Assembly: GCA_916610825.1 (NCBI GenBank) | Contig: OU744447.1 | Location: 31,508,561 to 31,572,560 of the forward strand | Length of the DNA stretch: 64,000 nt | DNA from: Haliclystus octoradiatus | Lineage: Eukaryota > Cnidaria > Staurozoa > Stauromedusae > Haliclystidae | Direction: 5' to 3' | Notes under the pieces: generated by a model | Database searches by the model: none | The model's input: the letters and a program-made list of their open reading frames with translations, nothing else | Told to the model about the DNA's origin: nothing | Part shown: piece by piece, positions 58,501 to 64,000 of the stretch | Position numbering within the stretch: the stretch's first letter is position 1 | Layout: each line of letters begins with the position of its first letter | Position numbers and translations under genes: made by a program

Positions 58501-60406
58501 TCATGAACGTTGTGGATTTGGAAACGGTCCAGGATTTTTTGAATTTGTGGCCCTTTTGTTCATCAACTGTTCATGAACTATTCATGAACTTTGACTGTTT
58601 ATGTAATATTCACAAACCTCGCATGAATTGTGCAGAAATTGTTTGTAAACTCTGTAAATTTGTTTACAGGATAACACATCACTGCAGCTTGAACTTTAAA
58701 CATTCATTTGCCTTGAATTTTGTGAGACTGGATTATTTTGTTATTAGTAGGGCCTACATTCAGTTTTCAACATCAGAGCTAATTTTTTTATAAATTAGAT
58801 TTATTTATATAAATTAAATGGTGCATTAAAGTGATCTTTGAAAATCTGAAAACCTACGGAAAACGTACTGGATTAACAAACTAAAATATACAACACAAAA
58901 GTTCAATCATTATTTTGACGAACGTCATTTTTAAAAACGAGTTTTACTAAAATTCCTGTTGATGTAATAGTTTCAATTTTATATGTAAAATATGAAGTCC
59001 GTTACTCTGATTATCACGTAATAACGCTCTTCAGAAGTAATAAACTCGTAATCTTTCTAGTATACCTTTCTATATCGCTCTACATTTCTCATTTGAACAC
59101 TTTTATTGATGTTTTGCCTTCTACATTTATAATTGTAAAAAATATATAAAATTTGATCTTAATTAACCTCCTGTGACGCATAATTCATGCACTATAATGT
59201 TTATATTTCTATTTTCTTTACCAGATGTATGCACATTACTACACATATAAATTACCAAGACAAGTTCGCAATTTTGTCGATGCAAGATTGAATTGTGAAG
59301 ATATTGCCATCAATTTTCTTATTGCTAATTTGTCACGAAAAGCTCCTATAAAGGTTAGTTGTTGTCGCACCACATGCCCCTGTCTAATCGAAACAAGAAC
59401 AAACCATCTTTGCCACGTAGCTCAAAAATGTGTCTGAGGCCAAGTTTCAAGCTCGATTTCATTAAATTGACGTAGTAGCCGCAGAGTCATCTATTTATAA
59501 GACTTGGGACACGCAACTTTTCGGGCTCGAATATCGCCATTTTCGTTCCATTGAAAACAAAGTTTTTGCTTTTGAACAAAAAGTTTTTCGAATTCATGAT
59601 ATTTTTTCGTCGGCTTTCTTCAAATTTCGCGTGCCTGGGTTTGACAGAACGAAAATGGCGCCCATGAAATCACATGACTGTCATCTGTCCAATTGGAGCT
59701 GAGATCGACACATAGAAGAGTCTCCCAACTCTTGTAAATAGATGACTCTGAGTATATATAGTCCTATGTCATGTTAACACTGGACATTGAGATTTCCTCG
59801 TGTACAAAATAACGTACGCAGGTATCAGTAAAGTCATTTCTAAAGCCACGTTATATTGTTGGGAATATTTTCGCAATTATTTTTACTCCCCTTCAGATAC
59901 GAGTCTTGAAATGTTAAATATTGGTCCACAAGTCGAATGAAATATGAATATTTGAAGATTCCCCTGATGAAACATGAAATGTTGGCAATTTTGTCAGCGT
60001 GTTCCTATATTTGAATTGTTATTCTTAAAAATTGCAAATATGGATTTGATGACTTCAAATTTTAAAGTATTTGTCGATTTTCGGAATGAAATATGTATTA
60101 CAAATCTAACTGAAACATAACGGAACCCCCTCCCCGAAAAGAAATTGGTGCCTCAGATATTAATTTTGATTTTTTTAATTTCAGGTCACCCCTAGAAAAC
60201 GGTTCATATGTTCACAATGCGGTGGGAATGAATCATTATGGTCAGACCATCGTCATTTTGTTAAACGTTCAGAATGTCTATCTAGATTCACTCGTGTCTT
60301 TGGTTATATGCCGTTAATAACTGTTGAATTTAGGGCCGATCCAGTGTTATATCAGTCTCATGCACCGTTTGAATTTCATTCGTATCATGATATTGGTTTT
60401 GTATAA
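40507..60406 (+). CDS. EXT2: Exostosin-2, heparan sulfate copolymerase subunit
   Basis: Fifteen coding exons, all GT-AG with matching phases: 40507-40997, 41830-42036, 42573-42765, 45132-45203, 47152-47219, 48749-48842, 50179-50286, 51145-51189, 53280-53420, 55434-55476, 55779-55848, 56888-56984, 57755-57919, 59225-59353 and 60185-60406. They sum to 2,145 bp, 714 aa, against about 718 for vertebrate EXT2. Type II Golgi protein: membrane anchor at residues ~15-35, stem, N-terminal exostosin/GT47 domain ([22 protein letters not shown]), then a GT64 domain ([23 protein letters not shown] with Asp527-529 for metal/UDP binding, [20 protein letters not shown], final FRADPVLY). With EXT1 it elongates heparan sulfate. 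The start fits the family. Introns run 302-2,366 bp and are packed with MITEs. Nothing is broken. Confidence 0.95.
41274..41295. repeat. Perfect 22-bp palindrome in EXT2 intron 1
   Basis: TACACCGGAT / ATATCCGGTGTA, self-complementary over 22 bases. It lies inside a looser inverted repeat (GTGGAATCC near 41258, GGATTCCAC near 41469). Confidence 0.75.
42766..45131. other. EXT2 intron 3, no embedded gene
   Basis: Holds GGATCGGATTC-type words near 43180-43280 and 43960-44000, and a TTCTTCTGAATTT pair near 44913 and 44970. No exon beyond EXT2 is supported. Confidence 0.45.
45466..45848. repeat. Minisatellite of ~24-bp units built on the palindrome GTCTAGAC
   Basis: About fifteen units of the type GACGTCTAGACATCCAGACA with A/G and spacing variation. 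The core GACGTCTAGAC includes the palindrome GTCTAGAC. Located in EXT2 intron 4. Confidence 0.9.
45849..46060. repeat. (CTATA)n microsatellite
   Basis: About 40 pentanucleotide units directly after the GTCTAGAC minisatellite, with a few interruptions at the start (CTAGA, CTACA). Confidence 0.95.
46603..46986. mobile_element. Small inverted-repeat element, copy A, with a nested MITE
   Basis: Ends CATCTATTTACAAGAGTTGG and (complement) CTATCTATTTATAAGAGTTG. It matches copy B at 59482-59750 in opposite internal orientation. A GTTCATGAAC-family MITE sits inside it at 46792-46950. Confidence 0.72.
46792..46950. mobile_element. GTTCATGAAC-family MITE, copy 2 (nested)
   Basis: Starts CCCCTGCGAAAAACATTACA and contains several GTTCATGAAC words; its far end has lost the canonical terminus. 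Inserted into the small element 46603-46986. Confidence 0.7.
47420..47931. mobile_element. 512-bp hAT-like MITE
   Basis: Inverted ends TAGAGATGTTCCGAT and ATCGGAACATCTCTA, flanked by an exact 8-bp direct repeat AAGAAGAA (47412-47419 and 47932-47939). Eight-base duplications and this end motif fit the hAT superfamily. No transposase frame. In EXT2 intron 5. Confidence 0.88.
49305..49462 (-). repeat. Dispersed repeat, inverse copy of 57395-57545
   Basis: Shares long blocks such as AACAATCTCAGAAATATTAC and GAACCTATACTGAAATTTTG with the complement of 57395-57545. Family unknown. EXT2 intron 6. Confidence 0.75.
49730..49990 (+). repeat. Dispersed repeat, first of two direct copies
   Basis: Shares GTGATAATTT.CGGCAATATTGAA, GGATTTGTTGAAA and ATATAAGCACTC-like blocks with 52570-52810. 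EXT2 intron 6. No coding potential. Confidence 0.65.
51450..51660. mobile_element. GTTCATGAAC-family MITE, copy 3
   Basis: Starts CCCTTGTAAAAAAG and contains at least six TTCATGAAC words. EXT2 intron 8. Confidence 0.68.
51752..51925. mobile_element. GTTCATGAAC-family MITE, copy 4
   Basis: Starts CCCCTGCAAAAACAGTTCAG and ends with the inverse ...CTCCTGAACTATTTTT. The best-preserved left end in the window. EXT2 intron 8. Confidence 0.75.
52087..52194. repeat. 108-bp hairpin repeat
   Basis: CAAATGACTTTTTATTT at the left is mirrored by AAATAAAAAGTCATTTGG at the right; the arms also share CATTCATAT and TTTTGTTGAAT. Near-palindromic MITE. EXT2 intron 8. Confidence 0.82.
52570..52810 (+). repeat. 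Dispersed repeat, second copy of 49730-49990
   Basis: Same block order as the first copy with moderate divergence. Confidence 0.65.
53017..53177. mobile_element. Possible Tigger/pogo-like MITE remnant
   Basis: Starts CAGTCAAACTGGTCACAGCG after TA and ends ...CATTTGACTA; the start resembles the MITE at 2755. EXT2 intron 8. The right end is degenerate. Confidence 0.45.
54049..54140. mobile_element. GTTCATGAAC-family MITE, short copy
   Basis: GCATGAACAGCTCAT...ACCATTTAACATTCATGAAC. Truncated relative to copy 4. EXT2 intron 9. Confidence 0.6.
54358..55033. mobile_element. 676-bp inverted-repeat element with AACCCGGGT words
   Basis: Ends AGGCTGCGTTTACATGA and (complement) AGGCTACGTTTACACGAG. 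The motif AAACCCGGGT and variants recur near both ends. No coding frame. Target duplication not clear. EXT2 intron 9. Confidence 0.78.
55885..56029. mobile_element. GTTCATGAAC-family MITE, copy 5
   Basis: CCCCTGAAAAATACAATTCA at the left and GTGTTTTTCGCGTGGG at the right. EXT2 intron 11. Confidence 0.7.
56252..56436. mobile_element. GTTCATGAAC-family MITE, copy 6
   Basis: TCCCTGTGAAAAACAATTCA at the left and CATGAACTATTTTTCGCAAG at the right. EXT2 intron 11, 220 bp from copy 5. Confidence 0.7.
57395..57545 (+). repeat. Dispersed repeat, inverse copy of 49305-49462
   Basis: See the partner at 49305. The two copies lie in different EXT2 introns in opposite orientation. Confidence 0.75.
58221..58450. 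repeat. 230-bp inverted repeat (hairpin)
   Basis: CTCCTGTGGTTTAACAGAAA mirrored by the complement of 58430-58450 (TCCTGTGGCTTAACAACAAA); inner arms share AGCTTCA.TCGAATCGAATT. EXT2 intron 13. Confidence 0.78.
58495..58640. mobile_element. GTTCATGAAC-family MITE, degenerate copy
   Basis: GCAGTTCATGAACGTT at the start and CATCAACTGTTCATGAACTA in the middle. EXT2 intron 13. Confidence 0.5.
59482..59750. mobile_element. Small inverted-repeat element, copy B
   Basis: 269 bp. Left end CAGAGTCATCTATTTATAAG and complement of the right end CAGAGTCATCTATTTACAAG, about 28 bp of near-identical ends. Same family as 46603-46986. EXT2 intron 14. Confidence 0.82.
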
Positions 60407-61599
60407 ATATAACAATTGTATATTAAATATATTTTTTATTAGAATCATGCATGTTATCAATTCAACTTTGTTAAGTCTCCAAAACGTGTGGCTTGCGTGC
60501 AGACAATTTACACAAAGGAAAAGTCTGTCTGCACACAACCTGCAATATGTGTTGTGTTCGCCTAATGCAACTGCACGAAAAATTATCTCTGCGAGAATGG
60601 AGGGTTGTTCTAATGCATTGGTCAATTGATATCACGGCCCCCAGATCCCCTGGAAATTTCCGGGAAATGGTCGGACATTAACGCGTCATACTATTAACTT
60701 TAACACGGTTTTTACAGCTACATTGTATACAGCTACCAGGAATCTTGCCATAACTGCTTCCTAGGCCGGTGAGTAACTTTCTAAACCTTGTTACTCACAT
60801 TCCTTCGTGTCTTCAACATTTCTGGTGTCAATGAAATGTGGATAGATACGTAATAGCGGATATAGCATTGCGTAATTATCAGATTCAGGATCCAAGCCAC
60901 ATATGCTTCCTGCACTTTCTGTAATGTAACCAGATTTATCAAGCATCTCACTACTCGGTATAACCTCTGCTTGCAGCATTACTACAATTTGTGAATTTTA
61001 ATATCAAACAACACAAAAACGACACAGCGAAGCCTGTCCGTCCCAAAAAGCAAATCAGTGTGTGAAGTAACATCTACAGAGCAAAGAGAAATTTAGAAGA
61101 AACAAAGCCCGCTAGGAACAACTATTTCCAAGTATCTATCAGATGATATGTAATTTGATGCATTAGGTTCTGAAATGGCTAAGAAAATCGCGAAAAAGGA
61201 GCGCAAACACACATACAAAGACATTCGCATTTATAGGTATAAATTATCTTGGAAGCGATCTGAATTGAGGGATTGAGAATAGTAGAAATAGTGAATAGAG
61301 TAGAAACTGTTTATTGGGTCACATTTTATAACGGATTACTGTTTTAACGTAATGAATTTAACTGATGTTTCTGAAGAAATTTGTCATCTTCTGAAAGTTG
61401 CATATAGGGTGTCGCTATATAGCCAGTTTCTACTGTAATACTTTTCTTTAAGTGCATGTAATGGCTGGCGGTATAGTTGAAGAAGTATTATAATTATGTG
61501 ACCGAACACTTTTCAATTTCAATTCTATATGATTATCATGGATATGAATATATTGTAAAATATACAGTAACAACAAAAAATACTCTCAAGGTTATACTG

Positions 61600-61672
61600 T
61601 TAGTCTGCATACCAGCCCCGAGCTTTTCCTGAAACCACAGAAAAAAACCTCGGGGCTGGCACGCAGGCTAAT
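61600..61672. repeat. 73-bp hairpin
   Basis: TTAGTCTGCATACCAGCCCC at the left mirrored by GGGGCTGGCACGCAGGCTAA at the right, a stem of about 23 bp with three mismatches. Confidence 0.8.
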
Positions 61673-61682
61673 GTATACACTG

Positions 61683-61757
61683 TATAAAAGTGGAGGTAGG
61701 ACATCTCTCTTTCTTTTCAATAAATAACCGACGGATTTTGATTCCTAATCTACAATC
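61683..61757 (+). repeat. ~70-bp direct repeat, first copy
   Basis: AAAAGTGGAGGTAGGACATC ... AATAACCGACGGATTTTGAT. Second copy at 63152-63216 with a few changes. Confidence 0.8.
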
Positions 61758-62178
61758 TGTGTAGTAGTATAGTCCCATAAAAAAAAAAGATATGGACGCT
61801 TTGACAATCAGATAATTATTGAAAATAGTCTAGAATTATTCACAATGATATTGGAATAATTAGAGTCAACAAATATTTTTAAATGCGCACCGGAACTAAT
61901 TCCAGGCTCTGATCGTTAAAACTCAGATAGAAAGGAAGAGTAGTTGCGGCGTGCTTAATATAAATATTTTTGACTCTAATTAGTTTAGAATATCATGGTG
62001 GATAATCCAATACTATTTCCAATAATCATCTGATAGTTAAAGTGTCCAACGTTTCGATTGATCTATCTCTACCCTCCATCAATTGTAAAAATATCGTAAA
62101 TAAATATTACATCTGTGGTCATCCATTTAAACTATATCATCTGCAAAAATTCAATGTAGTTTAAAATATATGATATTT

Positions 62179-62247
62179 GGTAACAGGGCGATTTCTTTAT
62201 GGAACTCTTTACCTGAGTCTGAAAAGCAGTTCAGCTCAAGGATTTAA
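62179..62247 (+). pseudogene. CR1/jockey-like LINE C-terminal remnant
   Basis: Reads GNRAISLWNSLPESEKQFSS, the same IxLWNSLPES motif as the LINE C-terminus at 26050, then a stop. An AT-rich 3' end follows to about 62400. Tiny fragment of a non-LTR element. Confidence 0.6.
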
Positions 62248-63151
62248 AAAATCACAAGGTAAAATAGATATATTTTTAAATTGTAAGCTGTTTGCTTAAG
62301 TACTACTATATTACTATTTATATTGTATGTAATTTAGCTTATTGGCCCTAGTATTATACGTTTCTTTTCAATTTTGTAAATGGCTGTATATGTAAGCGGA
62401 ATTACTGTTGTGGTAATTCCTTGTGTTTGCGTCATTTGCCATCGTATTTATTCATTAATTTAATTCCTCAAAAATGACAGGCAAAAAAAAAGGAGAGCGA
62501 AACTCTCATTAAAATGTGACCTAGTTAGTGCTAAACCAATTACAGATTTGTATATTACATGCAGTTAGAAATGTTTTGATATAAAATATTTTGAAGATGA
62601 GGAAGAGGTCCACGTCAGCAAATAATTATGATAAATAAATCATATCATAATCATATGATATCAATTATGTAATGCATTCTCCAGCTAAAAATTAAGATTC
62701 TGAATCTTTACATGAGTTATGGTCTAAGATAAATCTAATTTACATACATAATTTATAATCTCTCTTTTTACCTTTGAAAATGAATTGTATTGATAAATCG
62801 AAACGTTGAACCCTTAGACTGTATTTTTTTCGTTATCGTTTGCAATAAAATATTTCCTATGAAAGTTAAATATGCTGTATTTGATGCAAATGTTGGTACT
62901 TCAGCACTTTGAAAACATAATACTGAATTTAATATTTTTAGCAATTCAATCCGCAAATCTTGATAGAAATTAAAAATGGATTCATTCAAAACGAGGATCG
63001 AAATTAGAAATTTAACGCATGCGTATTAGACAATGCCAGCCGAGACGAATAACACCAAAATGGCTGAACGACAAAAGTGATCGCTAGTTAGATCAAACAT
63101 ATCATTGGACGTATTTTGCCTTTTAAACTACATTGCTTCACAAACTGTAAG

Positions 63152-63216
63152 AAAAAGTGGAGGTAAGATATCTCTCTTTCATTTCAATAAGTAACCGACG
63201 GATTTGGATTAGTTAA
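63152..63216 (+). repeat. ~70-bp direct repeat, second copy
   Basis: AAAAAGTGGAGGTAAGATAT ... AGTAACCGACGGATTTGGAT. See 61683. Confidence 0.8.
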
Positions 63217-64000
63217 AATAGTCTCTATGGCACATTTAGAAAACGTAATTCTTCCCCCAAATTTCAAGTCAACCGAACGGTTCATTGTTTGAATAATGAA
63301 TCCAACATTTTATGAATCGAAATAGCTATTCCTAGCTTGTTTGAAATATTTCCTTGGCTCTTGAATGCTTGCACTATTTTAGTAGCTCAAAGCTGGAGAT
63401 TTTAATCGATTTATCTTGCTTCTTATCTTGAAGTTACTTTGTTTCTAGACCAACCAACATGCCAGCTCTTTTCCAAGAACTTTGTAGACGTTGCTCTTAT
63501 ATGAGCGGTAAACAATATAGGATTTGAACTTCAAGTATTATTCGTCCCTGGATGCGGTGATGCAAATCGCAAATAGTCTATTAACAAACAAACTGACTAA
63601 CATAGAAGGCTCAATGTATTAAGATAGTCCATACTGTACTGTTGATGTTCATTTAAATATTAAACAATTTTTTTTATCTTATTAACCCTAATGTGTAGAG
63701 CTGTGAGTTAGCTGTTTTCTATGAAATCAACAAAAATATAGCAGCACTAAGATAGCAATTTGGCTAATAATATGGAAATATCTACTGCACAATTTACATG
63801 TAATTGTTTCGCTTGATCTGCTCTAAAAACAATTTGGCTTTTAATTTAATTTGAAGGTTTTCAATTTCGACATGTTTTTGCCCTTCAAAAATGCAACTAA
63901 GTTTACGGTTTTGGGACATGTTGTGTCGCATTTTTTCTTGCGTTTTTAATTTACTAATTTAGTATAAAGATTTTCGGAAATATTTCAAAGTGTTGGAATT

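Larger units (their letters stand above)
60407..64000. other. Downstream of EXT2, no gene seen
   Basis: No exon is supported on either strand. The region holds a hairpin at 61600, a ~70-bp direct repeat pair, a LINE remnant near 62179 and many AT-rich stretches. Confidence 0.5.

Noticed and set aside
60347..60681. Several overlapping frames just after the EXT2 stop
   Set aside because: Both strands are open by chance in 3' UTR sequence; no domain, no splice signals.

Overview
This window is nuclear DNA from an animal, most likely a marine invertebrate. The evidence is an AT-rich sequence, GT-AG introns, a 15-exon animal heparan-sulfate gene (EXT2), a CDK20/CCRK kinase, a BEL/Pao retrotransposon (a metazoan-restricted group) and CR1/jockey-like LINE fragments. 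I cannot name the species. Only two ordinary host genes are clear: CDK20 (21.5-22.5 kb, one uninterrupted exon) and EXT2 (40.5-60.4 kb, 15 coding exons, about 714 aa). Most of the rest is mobile DNA.

Layout. 0.5-7.3 kb: a BEL/Pao LTR retrotransposon with near-identical LTRs. Its pol is broken by an 864-bp Tigger/pogo-like MITE, a stop codon and two frameshifts. 7.4-12.1 kb: an EnSpm/CACTA-type transposase gene (TNP2 plus DUF4218-like parts, six exons, one nonsense codon) with a divergent set of minus-strand exons beside it. 13.8-21.2 kb: an apparently full-length Mutator-like element (MULE) with 34-bp terminal inverted repeats and a perfect 9-bp target duplication. Its gene has about 14 exons and joins a CaRF (ALS2CR8)-like domain, a MULE DDE transposase, a Ulp1-type cysteine protease and a C-terminal PHD-like finger. 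It lies about 220 bp upstream of the CDK20 start codon. 23.7-34.9 kb: an 11.2-kb foldback-like element whose inverted arms are built of ~195-bp tandem repeats. The right arm is organised as a nested higher-order array (199 > 397 > 794 bp). The ends carry a 10-bp direct duplication, and two decayed LINE fragments lie in the middle. 34.9-36.1 kb: GGCGCA-rich inverted repeats around a tRNA-like (SINE) head. 36.07-39.29 kb: a second inverted-repeat element with an internal ~145-bp minisatellite. 40.5-60.4 kb: EXT2, whose introns hold many MITEs, including a 512-bp hAT-like MITE with an 8-bp duplication and a family built on GTTCATGAAC. 60.4-64 kb: no gene seen, only small repeats and a LINE remnant.

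Functional links. EXT2 makes heparan sulfate chains together with EXT1 in the Golgi. CDK20 is a cell-cycle and cilium-related kinase. Nothing ties the two functionally. The strongest candidates for something unusual are the CaRF-MULE-Ulp1-PHD transposon and the foldback element with satellite-like inverted arms.
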